Origin: PHAA01 sp964584415
GTDB lineage: Bacteria > Bacillota > Syntrophomonadia > Syntrophomonadales > Syntrophomonadaceae
Assembly (NCBI GenBank): GCA_964584415.1
Contig: CAZOZX010000028.1
Coordinates: forward strand, 1 to 22,104
DNA length: 22,104 bases
Direction: 5' to 3'
Below, one piece after another: positions 15,480 through 21,969 of the stretch (positions are counted from its first letter, which is position 1; every line of letters begins with the position of its first letter). The notes beneath the pieces were generated by a model that was not told where the DNA came from, made no database searches, and was given only the letters and a program-made list of their open reading frames with translations. The translations under genes were made by a program, and so were the position numbers.

Positions 15480-16219
15480 AAACAGTATCTCATCGACCCC
15501 TGAGCTTAACTGGGGCAAAAACCCACTATTGCCCGGGTTGTACTCATGGAATCATCCATCGTTTAGTAGCTGAGTGTATTGATGAATTAAATTTGCGGGA
15601 AAGTGCTATAGGCATATGTCCGGTGGGATGCGCCGTTTTGGCTTACGATTATTTTAATTTCGATATGCTGGAGGCTGCCCATGGAAGAGCCCCGGCCATT
15701 GCCACTGGCATTAAGAGGATATTGCCGGATCGATGCGTTTTTACCTATCAAGGTGATGGAGATTTAGCTTCAATCGGAATGGCGGAAATTGTACATGCCT
15801 CAGCGCGTTCTGAGAACATTACGGTAATATTTGTCAACAACACGATTTATGGCATGACCGGGGGGCAAATGGCTCCAACTACCTTGTTGGGACAGGTGAC
15901 TACAACATCTCCATATGGACGTAAAAAAGATGATACCGGTTTTCCGGTTAGAATGGCGGAGCTATTGGCTACTAACGAGGGATCCGCTTATATAAGCCGG
16001 GTGGCAGTTAATAGTCCTGCCAATGTTAACAAAGCCAAGAAATCAGTAAAAAAGGCGCTGCAAACCCAAATGAATGGACTAGGTTTTTCCATGGTTGAAA
16101 TATTGTCGACCTGTCCTACTAACTGGGGTTTAGGTCCGGTGGAAGCTATGGAGTGGCTGGAGACCAATATGATACCCTATTATCCGCTCGGCGAGTTTAA
16201 GGTCAAGGAGGCACAATAA
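15476..16219 (+). CDS. korB: 2-oxoacid:ferredoxin oxidoreductase, beta subunit
   Basis: The 247-residue thiamine diphosphate-binding subunit. YCPGCTHG (18-25) gives the C-x2-C start of the cluster motif, with further cysteines at 48 and 52 (GICPVGC) and in STCPTNWG near the C-terminus. The cofactor motif is clear: GDGDLASIGMAEI (93-105) followed by VNNTIYGMTGGQMAPT (120-135). It joins alpha, gamma and delta subunits into a cytoplasmic ferredoxin-reducing complex. ATG 15476 overlaps the korA stop, and korC follows after 3 nt. Confidence 0.95.
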   Translation: MKTVSHRPLSLTGAKTHYCPGCTHGIIHRLVAECIDELNLRESAIGICPVGCAVLAYDYFNFDMLEAAHGRAPAIATGIKRILPDRCVFTYQGDGDLASIGMAEIVHASARSENITVIFVNNTIYGMTGGQMAPTTLLGQVTTTSPYGRKKDDTGFPVRMAELLATNEGSAYISRVAVNSPANVNKAKKSVKKALQTQMNGLGFSMVEILSTCPTNWGLGPVEAMEWLETNMIPYYPLGEFKVKEAQ

Positions 16220-16222
16220 AAC

Positions 16223-16774
16223 ATGAGCAGTGAACAACAGATCTTATTCGCCGGATTTGGTGGGCAGGGTGTCTTATCCATGGGCAAGTTTTTGACTTAC
16301 GCTGCCATGGGTGTGGGGAAGAATGTTTCGTGGTTACCAGCTTATGGAGCAGAAATGAGGGGAGGAACCGCCAACTGTCTGGTTACAATTTCAGATGGTG
16401 AGATATACTCCCCCCTAACCGAGAATCCAGAAGTGGCTATAATTCTGAACAGACCATCTCTGGACAGGTTTGAGCCTAAGATTCAGCCAAACGGCATGCT
16501 GGTTATGAACACATCGCTCATTGATCGGCCTCCGGCCAGGCAGGATTTATGTGTTTATCAGATGCCGGTGAACCAAATAGCGGACGAACACGGTGGTTCC
16601 AAAATAGCCAATATGATACTTCTGGGAGCCTGTATTGAAAAGCTGAAATTGGTTACAGTAGAACAAGCCCTGGGATTATTCGAACTGATATTTGCCGGTA
16701 AAAAACCAGGTGTGATCGATAAAAACAGAGAGGCGTTTTTGTTCGGGGTTGATTATGCACGCGACAATTGGTGA
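16223..16774 (+). CDS. korC: 2-oxoacid:ferredoxin oxidoreductase, gamma subunit
   Basis: The 183-residue gamma subunit. The N-terminus FAGFGGQGVLSMGKFLTYAA (about 9-28) is the family hallmark, then WLPAYGAEMRGGTANCLVTI (about 38-57), which contributes to CoA and active-site architecture. It completes the delta-alpha-beta-gamma set. ATG 16223 follows AAGGAGG (16205-16211), which lies in the end of korB. About 70 nt separate it from larB. Confidence 0.95.
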   Translation: MSSEQQILFAGFGGQGVLSMGKFLTYAAMGVGKNVSWLPAYGAEMRGGTANCLVTISDGEIYSPLTENPEVAIILNRPSLDRFEPKIQPNGMLVMNTSLIDRPPARQDLCVYQMPVNQIADEHGGSKIANMILLGACIEKLKLVTVEQALGLFELIFAGKKPGVIDKNREAFLFGVDYARDNW

Positions 16775-16847
16775 TCAGTACTTGATGATTTATGATGCCG
16801 GCAAACTTAGAGTGATTAATTATTAAACTCGGAAAAGAGCCGTTGAT

Positions 16848-17600
16848 ATGAATAAAGATCGATTGCGGAGAATATTGGAACAATTGCATGACGGACATAT
16901 TGAGGTTGATGATGCCTGTCGTCTATTAGACACTCTGCCATTTGAAGACCTTGGCTTTGCCAAATTGGATCATCACCGTACCTTAAGAGACCACTTCCCG
17001 GAAGTGGTTTTTTGTCAGGGTAAATCAACTGAACAAATTACAGCTATTTGCCGGCAGCTTGCCTTGCAGAGTGATTTGATTATTGGGACCAGGGCCAGCC
17101 AAGAGGTTTATGAGTCGGTTAGGGCGCAAATTACTGATATTAAATATGATCCGGTTGCCAGGGTGTTGTTTCTTATTCGATCTGCGCCTGCAAAAATTGG
17201 ACAAGTGGCTGTAGTTACCGCTGGCACAGCGGATATTTCGGTTGCAGAAGAGGCCGCAGTTTGCCTGGATATTATGGGTGCAGAGGTTTCGCGTTGCTAC
17301 GATGTAGGGGTTGCTGGCATACATCGACTATTTGCTCGGGTTGACGAGATTAACCGAGCCCAGGTTATTATTGTAGTCGCAGGTATGGAAGGGGCTTTAG
17401 CCAGCGTGGTGGGGGGCTTGACCAATAAACCGGTAATCGCAGTTCCAACCAGTGTTGGTTACGGGGCTAGCTTTAACGGCCTGGCTGCTTTGCTGGCAAT
17501 GCTAAATAGTTGTGCCAGCGGCATAGGCGTGGTCAATATTGACAACGGGTATGGAGCGGCTGCTCTTGCCGCGACTATATTGAGAACATTTAATGGATAA
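16848..17600 (+). CDS. larB: LarB, first enzyme of nickel-pincer cofactor synthesis
   Basis: A 250-residue PurE-related protein. LarB carboxylates and hydrolyses nicotinic acid adenine dinucleotide to the pyridinium dicarboxylate precursor that LarE and LarC turn into the nickel-pincer nucleotide used by lactate racemase and relatives. The N-terminal third has the LarB-specific region with LGFAKLDHHRTLRDHFPEVVF (about 36-56). The PurE-like core has VVTAGTADISVAEEAA (about 124-139), the VGVAGIHRL segment (about 153-161), then GMEGALASVVGGL and PTSVGYGASFNGLAALLAML. ATG 16848 has only a weak purine stretch upstream. No larA, larC or larE is in the window. Confidence 0.94.
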   Translation: MNKDRLRRILEQLHDGHIEVDDACRLLDTLPFEDLGFAKLDHHRTLRDHFPEVVFCQGKSTEQITAICRQLALQSDLIIGTRASQEVYESVRAQITDIKYDPVARVLFLIRSAPAKIGQVAVVTAGTADISVAEEAAVCLDIMGAEVSRCYDVGVAGIHRLFARVDEINRAQVIIVVAGMEGALASVVGGLTNKPVIAVPTSVGYGASFNGLAALLAMLNSCASGIGVVNIDNGYGAAALAATILRTFNG

Positions 17601-17607
17601 AGGCTTT

Positions 17608-17657
17608 CCCCCGGGCATAAGATAGAGGAGAAATGTATGCCTGGGGGGAATATTTTT
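17608..17657 (+). promoter_or_regulatory. Leader hairpin between larB and the next gene, possible attenuator
   Basis: CCCCCGGGCAT (17608-17618) and ATGCCTGGGGG (17637-17647) form an 11-bp stem with one G-U wobble. The 18-nt loop contains GAGGAG (17625-17630), and the stem itself covers the GGGGGG SD (17643-17648) of the next gene. The stem runs into AATATTTTT, so it could be a larB terminator, an SD-sequestering fold, or both. An ATG at 17637, 6 nt after GAGGAG, opens an 11-residue frame ending at 17672 that overlaps the next start. Confidence 0.55.
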
Positions 17658-18141
17658 GAAAGATTATATTAGAAAAATAGAAAAAGGACTTATGAAGTTC
17701 GTTGTTCTCGGGATAGTCATAATGGTGGTGGTCCAGGGGTTTATGTCGGTTGATCCCATTCGTCTATATCTTAGTTGGGGCGAAAGAATGGAGGGCGAAC
17801 CGATTCAATTGCCGGTGGCCACAACCTCAGAAAATGCCGATCCTGATGCTGACCAGGCGATTTCTCCTCAAGCTCGGGTGGCCATTGAAATAAGTCAGTT
17901 TTCATCCTTGCCTCGAGCCCAGATTTTGGTCAATGGGCAAACCAAAGCAGCATTTACAGGAAAACGAGCTACCGTTACGGTTGATGCTGGCGATACTATT
18001 GAAATAGATGCTACCGCCTATAACTTCCCCATCGAATTTAACATCGCAGCGGTTTCATCCAACCTGGCATTTCCGGAAAAAGGGCAGGTGTATGCTGCAA
18101 ATCAGGGCATAGTCATGATAGGCAAAAGTATAGTAAAATAA
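17656..18141 (+). CDS. Unrecognised single-pass membrane protein with extracellular beta-rich domain
   Basis: A 161-residue protein that I do not recognise. A basic N-terminus (KDYIRKIEKGLMK) leads into one hydrophobic helix (about 14-31), predicting a membrane anchor with the rest outside. Residues 32-48 (DPIRLYLSWGERMEGE) look conserved in style. A linker rich in Ala, Asp and Pro (52-72) precedes a beta-strand-rich domain (about 73-150). The likely start is TTG 17656, 7 nt after GGGGGG (17643-17648); ATG 17692 sits too close to its AAAAGGA. The upstream hairpin and a short overlapping frame may control translation. It is followed 27 nt later by hutP and is probably co-transcribed with it. 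Confidence 0.7.
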   Translation: MKDYIRKIEKGLMKFVVLGIVIMVVVQGFMSVDPIRLYLSWGERMEGEPIQLPVATTSENADPDADQAISPQARVAIEISQFSSLPRAQILVNGQTKAAFTGKRATVTVDAGDTIEIDATAYNFPIEFNIAAVSSNLAFPEKGQVYAANQGIVMIGKSIVK

Positions 18142-18168
18142 TAGAAAGACATTTTTGGGGGTATTCCA

Positions 18169-18585
18169 ATGGAACCCGGCAGTAAGATAGCAGCATCAGC
18201 AGCTGTCAAAATGGCTCTATCCGCAACACGAGCGGAGGAAATACAGATAAAAAAATCGCTTTTAGAAGAACATGGCGTAAAAGCGGTTGCGGTTGACTAT
18301 GGAGGAGAGTTTATATCATCTATGGCTAAAATAGTTGAGCGTTCTGTCGTAGCAGCCAAAAGGGAAGGCGTTATCAAGGATACGCATTCCGACGAGGGAG
18401 CTGTTGCAGGGGCTTCTCGCGAGGCATTGTCCCAGATCATGCCGAAAGCCCTGGGATTAAATGTGGGCGGCAAAATAGGAGTAGCCCGATATCATGATCA
18501 TGTAAGTGTGGCAGTTTTTATGGGAATCGGGCTTTTGCACTTGGACGAAGTTGCAATTGGCCTGGGTCATCGGGCTGTTCCTTAA
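18169..18585 (+). CDS. HutP-family protein with divergent metal/histidine site
   Basis: A 138-residue protein of the HutP family. Bacillus HutP is an L-histidine- and Mg2+-dependent RNA-binding antiterminator of the hut operon. The similarity runs through the whole length: a helical N-terminus, VVAAKREGVIK (about 60-70), SREAL (83-87), and the C-terminal strand pair VSVAVFMGIG and AIGLGHRAV. Aligned by eye with Bacillus HutP recalled from memory, the Mg2+ ligands His73 and His77 fall on G77 and G81 here, and the loop carrying His138 is shorter. A different ligand, or ligand-free action, is therefore likely. No hut gene is in the window; aroH follows by 77 nt. ATG 18169 follows GGGGG (18157-18161) at 7 nt. 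Confidence 0.85.
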   Translation: MEPGSKIAASAAVKMALSATRAEEIQIKKSLLEEHGVKAVAVDYGGEFISSMAKIVERSVVAAKREGVIKDTHSDEGAVAGASREALSQIMPKALGLNVGGKIGVARYHDHVSVAVFMGIGLLHLDEVAIGLGHRAVP

Positions 18586-18662
18586 TGACTTATCCATTAT
18601 TGACTGTGAAGTATTTTAACTCGTAACAAGAACCCGAGAGTAGTATAGGTGAGGATGGTAGT

Positions 18663-19034
18663 ATGGCAGTTAGAGGGATTAGAGGAGCAATTACGGTAGA
18701 AAAAGATGATAAAACGGATATTATAGAGGCAACCCAGGAGTTATTGAAGCAAATCATTACCCAAAACCAATTGCTGTCCGACGATATCATAAGCATCATA
18801 TTCACGCTAACCCCGGATTTGAGATCTGCCTTTCCTGCCGCAGCCGCTCGGGCTATGGGGTTGACTCAGGTACCTTTGTTGTGTACTCAGGAAATACCAG
18901 TCCCCGGGGCTCTTCCTCATTGTATTAGAGTGCTTATCCACGTAAATACCGACAAGCCTCAAGATCAGATTAGACACCAATTCCTAAAGGCAGCAGCCCA
19001 GTTGCGTCCTGACCTGGTTGAGAATATCGGATAA
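18663..19034 (+). CDS. aroH: Chorismate mutase, AroH type
   Basis: A 123-residue monofunctional chorismate mutase of the trimeric AroH fold, rearranging chorismate to prephenate for Phe and Tyr synthesis. R7 in VRGIRGAITVE, E77 in CTQEIPVPG and R89 in CIRVLIHV match the catalytic Arg7, Glu78 and Arg90 of the Bacillus enzyme. The residue matching Tyr108 is F107 (DQIRHQFLKAA), so one substrate-contacting hydroxyl is missing. ATG 18663 lies behind a GGTGAGG stretch. The gap from hutP (77 nt) holds TTGACT at 18600-18605 but no good -10. No other aro gene is nearby. Confidence 0.95.
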   Translation: MAVRGIRGAITVEKDDKTDIIEATQELLKQIITQNQLLSDDIISIIFTLTPDLRSAFPAAAARAMGLTQVPLLCTQEIPVPGALPHCIRVLIHVNTDKPQDQIRHQFLKAAAQLRPDLVENIG

Positions 19035-19235
19035 GTTACATCAACCAGACCCGTACCGTTTAAATCGGCTCACTTAAGCAATACTAGCTGCCGGCTGACA
19101 GTTCGCATGCCACTATATTGCATCACTGTATAGAGTAATGATAAGAGATCGAACATAGTTAGATAAATTTGGGCAAAAGGTCAATTTGATTGGGACATTG
19201 GATTAACGGCTTGTATTTTTAAAGGAGTGGTCGGA

Positions 19236-19712
19236 GTGGATTATGGTGCAGCTGCATTCCTGGCTGTGATGGGTATTTTTTCATTTGTTCTGCTTCTTAT
19301 TGGTGCGGTTTTCTATATTTTAAAGTCGATTGGGTTATCCACTCTGGCCTCCAATAGGGGTATACAAGATCCCTGGTTGGCCTGGATACCGGTAGCTGAT
19401 CTTTACATCGCAGGTCAACTCGTAGGGGAGTTGGACATAGGTTCTTATCGTCTTGAAAATTTGGCTTTATGGTTCCCGGTTATTGTAGTGGGGGGAATAT
19501 TTTTGTCCGGTATGCCGGGAATTGGGTGGTTAATCAGTATCGGGGTATCGGTGTTTTTCATTTGGTTTACATTTAAATTTTTTGAAATATACACTGACCA
19601 GGCTATTCTTTATACAGTATTGTCGGTATTGTTATGCCTGTTGCCAGTGTTTATTTTCATCATTCGCAATAATCCACCTTTGACTAAACCAGGAGTGGGA
19701 CCATCAGCTTAA
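19236..19712 (+). CDS. Small multi-pass membrane protein of unknown function
   Basis: A 158-residue membrane protein with about four hydrophobic segments (roughly 5-30, 74-93, 96-115, 122-142). Between the first two is a conserved-looking loop, QDPWLAWIPVADLYIAG (about 44-60), a pattern seen in several small clostridial membrane proteins of unknown role. The C-terminus is short and Pro-rich. The start is GTG 19236, 8 nt after AAAGGAG (19221-19227); GTG 19227 overlaps that SD and is unlikely. The 200-nt gap before it has no promoter I trust. A strong terminator follows. Confidence 0.75.
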   Translation: MDYGAAAFLAVMGIFSFVLLLIGAVFYILKSIGLSTLASNRGIQDPWLAWIPVADLYIAGQLVGELDIGSYRLENLALWFPVIVVGGIFLSGMPGIGWLISIGVSVFFIWFTFKFFEIYTDQAILYTVLSVLLCLLPVFIFIIRNNPPLTKPGVGPSA

Positions 19713-19732
19713 TTGTTCAACAATTCAAATGT

Positions 19733-19770
19733 AAACGACCGGGTTGTGAAATCACCCGGTCGTTTTTCTT
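19733..19770. terminator. Strong terminator, probably bidirectional
   Basis: A perfect 12-bp stem, AAACGACCGGGT (19733-19744) and ACCCGGTCGTTT (19754-19765), has a 9-nt loop and continues into TTTTTCTT on the + strand. The minus strand reads TTTACATTTG beyond the stem, so it may also end the convergent trpS-amidase unit. Confidence 0.88.
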
Positions 19771-19837
19771 ACCATATACTTATCTAAGTTTAGGTTGAAC
19801 ATTTCCCAGTCAACCCAGAGCCAAAGTAAGGGCCAGG

Positions 19838-20686
19838 CTAATCCTTTTTCCTAGATGCTTTGTTGCATATATCATAGATATCAGTTCTTCTATGATTCAG
19901 TAGGGGCATTTCATTGCGAACCCGGTCCAAAATCGAAAAATCTATCTGACAGGTTATAATTTCTTCTCCACTGCCGGCTTCAACCATTACCGAACCCCAG
20001 GGATCTACTACCAAGGAGTGGCCCCACGCCTGATACTTGGCTTCAGGATTACGGGCAGGAGAGGCAGCAACAACATACATTTGATTGTCGATAGCCCTTG
20101 ATCTCATAAGCAGCTCCCAGTGAGCGGGACCAGTGGTCATATTAAAAGCAGCTGGGACAATCAGTAATTGAGCACCCTGCAAGGATAGTAAGCGGGCCAA
20201 TTCCGGAAACCGAATGTCATAGCAGATGACTATGCCAAAACATAAATCCTGGTGCTGAATAATATCCAGACGATTCCCAGCTGTAAATATATTTGATTCT
20301 TTGAAAGTAATTTGCCCCGGGATATCAATATCAAATAAGTGTATCTTACGATGTTGACCAATAAGATTGCCATATTGGTCGAAGGTGTAACTGGTGTTGA
20401 AAATTTGCCCGCTCCTGCTGCGTTCCGGGATTGACCCGCCTACCACAACACAGTGGTTTTTACGGGCGGTCTCCGAGAGAAACAACGCTGTTTCACCAGG
20501 GTAGACCTCGGCCTGGTCAGCCATAATAGAGGTATCGTAGGGAACGTTAAAAATCTCCGGCAGTACTACCAGTTTTGCACCATTTTCTGCCGCTTGTTTT
20601 ATCATTATTCCGGCATGGCGTAAGTTGGCCTTTTTGTCATTGCTGACGTGGATTTGACATATGGCTAAGTCGATTACTCTATTCAA
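19838..20686 (-). CDS. Nitrilase-superfamily amidase (Nit2/omega-amidase-like)
   Basis: A 282-residue carbon-nitrogen hydrolase with the complete Glu-Lys-Cys triad: E44 in VVLPEIFN, K114 in HRKIHLFDIDIPG, and C155 in GIVICYDIRFPELAR. The HLFDIDIPG and CYDIRFPELAR segments resemble Nit2/omega-amidases, which hydrolyse 2-oxoglutaramate or 2-oxosuccinamate to 2-oxoacid and ammonia, and deaminated glutathione amidases; the substrate is not certain. The minus-strand start is TTG 20686, 6 nt after a perfect AAGGAGG. It lies 17 nt after trpS and is probably co-transcribed. 2-Oxoglutarate as a product would suit the nearby oxidoreductase, but that is speculation. Confidence 0.92.
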   Translation of the reverse strand: MNRVIDLAICQIHVSNDKKANLRHAGIMIKQAAENGAKLVVLPEIFNVPYDTSIMADQAEVYPGETALFLSETARKNHCVVVGGSIPERSRSGQIFNTSYTFDQYGNLIGQHRKIHLFDIDIPGQITFKESNIFTAGNRLDIIQHQDLCFGIVICYDIRFPELARLLSLQGAQLLIVPAAFNMTTGPAHWELLMRSRAIDNQMYVVAASPARNPEAKYQAWGHSLVVDPWGSVMVEAGSGEEIITCQIDFSILDRVRNEMPLLNHRRTDIYDICNKASRKKD

Positions 20687-20703
20687 AGCGAACCTCCTTA
20701 CCT

Positions 20704-21702
20704 TTAGCCATTAAAATAGTCTATCCCCATGGCTGCCCTGACTTCCTTCATAGTCTGTTGGGCTACCTGGAGGGCCTTGGCTGTGCCATCCATTAATATT
20801 TCTTTAACGGATGCTGGATTATGGATAAAAGTCTGCCGTCTTTCTCTCATAGGCTCCAGTAAAACGTCAATGCATCCCGCTAATCTCTTTTTACAATTGA
20901 CACATCCGATTTTGCCTTCCCGGCAGTCAGACTCTATTTGACTGACCTCATCCCGGTTAAAGACTTTATGGTACTCAAAAACCGTGCATATCTCCGGATG
21001 GCCTGGATCAGTCTTATGAATCCGGGCTGGGTCGGTTACTGCATTCATAACCTTTTTTCTGACTTCCTCCGAATTATCACTGAGATATATGGCGTTGTTA
21101 AGGCTCTTGCTCATCTTGGCTTTGCCGTCCAATCCCACTAACCTGGGGACTTCTCCCACCAAAACCTCGGGTTCTATCAAAACGGGCTTATATAGATCAT
21201 TAAAGCGCCTAACAATCTTACGAGTGAGCTCAATATGGGGTATTTGATCTTCGCCCACTGGAACCAGATTAGCTTTAAAAATTGTTATATCAGCAGCCTG
21301 GCTCACTGGGTAGCCTAGAAAACCATAAGGCATATCACTGAATCCATGCTGTTTGGCCTCTGACTTTACCGTGGGATTATGGCGCAAAACATTTACTGAC
21401 GTAAACATGCCGAAGTAGGCAGCTAATTCATGAATTTCCGGGATCATGCTCTGGATAAATATTGTCGCTTTATTGGGATCAAGACCTGCAGCTAAGTAAT
21501 CCTCGGCGATCTGCAAGGTATCCCTGCTCAGATTTTCGGGATTTTCAAAATTTGTGGTCAACGCCTGTACATCGGCAATAATAATATAGCTGTCATATTG
21601 ATCCTGTAATCTAACCCGGTTGGCGACACTACCAACATAATGGCCCAGGTGAAGTTTGCCGGTTGGTCTATCACCGGTCAATATTCTTTTTTTCGTTATC
21701 AT
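20704..21702 (-). CDS. trpS: Tryptophanyl-tRNA synthetase, with probable 4Fe-4S site
   Basis: A 332-residue class Ic synthetase that charges tRNA(Trp). GDRPTGKLHLGHYVGS (10-25) holds the HIGH-type motif HLGH (18-21), and KMSKS is at 196-200. Cysteines 239, 260, 267 and 270 form C-x20-C-x6-C-x2-C in the anticodon-binding domain, close to the C-x22-C-x6-C-x2-C that binds a 4Fe-4S cluster in Thermotoga maritima TrpRS. The start is ATG 21702, 9 nt after a GGGGGG run; in-frame upstream codons to 21783 have no SD and overlap a possible promoter. No T-box leader is visible. In many Clostridia trpS lies between the M50 protease gene and scpA; here it is about 16 kb away on the other strand. Confidence 0.96.
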   Translation of the reverse strand: MITKKRILTGDRPTGKLHLGHYVGSVANRVRLQDQYDSYIIIADVQALTTNFENPENLSRDTLQIAEDYLAAGLDPNKATIFIQSMIPEIHELAAYFGMFTSVNVLRHNPTVKSEAKQHGFSDMPYGFLGYPVSQAADITIFKANLVPVGEDQIPHIELTRKIVRRFNDLYKPVLIEPEVLVGEVPRLVGLDGKAKMSKSLNNAIYLSDNSEEVRKKVMNAVTDPARIHKTDPGHPEICTVFEYHKVFNRDEVSQIESDCREGKIGCVNCKKRLAGCIDVLLEPMRERRQTFIHNPASVKEILMDGTAKALQVAQQTMKEVRAAMGIDYFNG

Positions 21703-21754
21703 TATTATGGACCCCCCTGCTAAATATGTCTGTCCAATTCCCAGACCAACATTT

Positions 21755-21783
21755 AAAGTATCATTATGACCGGAAAAATTCAA
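21755..21783 (-). promoter_or_regulatory. Weak candidate promoter for trpS
   Basis: On the minus strand TTGAAT (21783-21778) and TACTTT (21760-21755) are 17 nt apart, with TG in the extended position before the -10. Agreement is four of six and three of six, so this is tentative. Confidence 0.3.
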
Positions 21784-21822
21784 GTCCAGGGTAAAAAAAC
21801 CGCCGTAAAAGGCCTAATTTCC

Positions 21823-21838
21823 TGTATAAATTCATACA
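21823..21838. promoter_or_regulatory. Operator-like palindrome between trpS and speH
   Basis: TGTATAAATTCATACA is a 16-bp inverted repeat with seven of eight pairs matched. It lies in the divergent intergenic region, 22 nt upstream of the speH -35 and about 40 nt upstream of the candidate trpS -35. The regulator is unknown. Confidence 0.4.
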
Positions 21839-21860
21839 ATAAATTTTCAGCCAGGGCTTA

Positions 21861-21888
21861 TTGACATGGGGTATGATTGTGCTAAAAT
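21861..21888 (+). promoter_or_regulatory. Strong sigma-A promoter for speH
   Basis: A perfect TTGACA (21861-21866) and TAAAAT (21883-21888) are 16 nt apart, with TGC giving an extended -10. Transcription would begin near 21895, leaving a leader of about 75 nt. A weak 5-6-bp pairing of CAGCT (21932-21936) with AGCTG (21959-21963) could cover the SD. Confidence 0.8.
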
Positions 21889-21969
21889 TCTACATGTGTG
21901 TTTTCAGACGAGTAAATTGGGAGGTTTGGGACAGCTTATACGAAAACTTAATGAAGGGAGCTGACATGA

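Noticed and set aside
18628..18661. Cluster of seven NAG triplets between hutP and aroH as a HutP RNA target
   Set aside because: The triplets do not follow the 4-nt spacing (period 7) of known HutP sites, and the stretch is simply purine-rich around the aroH SD.
19190..19219. Promoter before the small membrane protein (TTGGGA and TATTTT)
   Set aside because: Transcription would begin after or within the SD at 19221-19227, so it could not serve this gene.
21703..21783. 27-residue N-terminal extension of TrpS
   Set aside because: No SD; the family N-terminus begins right at the ATG 21702, which has a G-rich SD.
21799..21815. Hairpin with a T run on the minus strand upstream of trpS (GGC...GCC then TTTTTTT)
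   Set aside because: Only 3-4 bp would pair, too little for a terminator.
21703..21860. T-box riboswitch in the trpS leader
   Set aside because: No AGGGTGGNACCGCG-type sequence or antiterminator is present on the minus strand.
21926..21964. 12-codon frame upstream of speH as a regulatory leader peptide
   Set aside because: Its TTG sits 1 nt from the GGGAGG, too close for initiation, and no attenuator structure follows.
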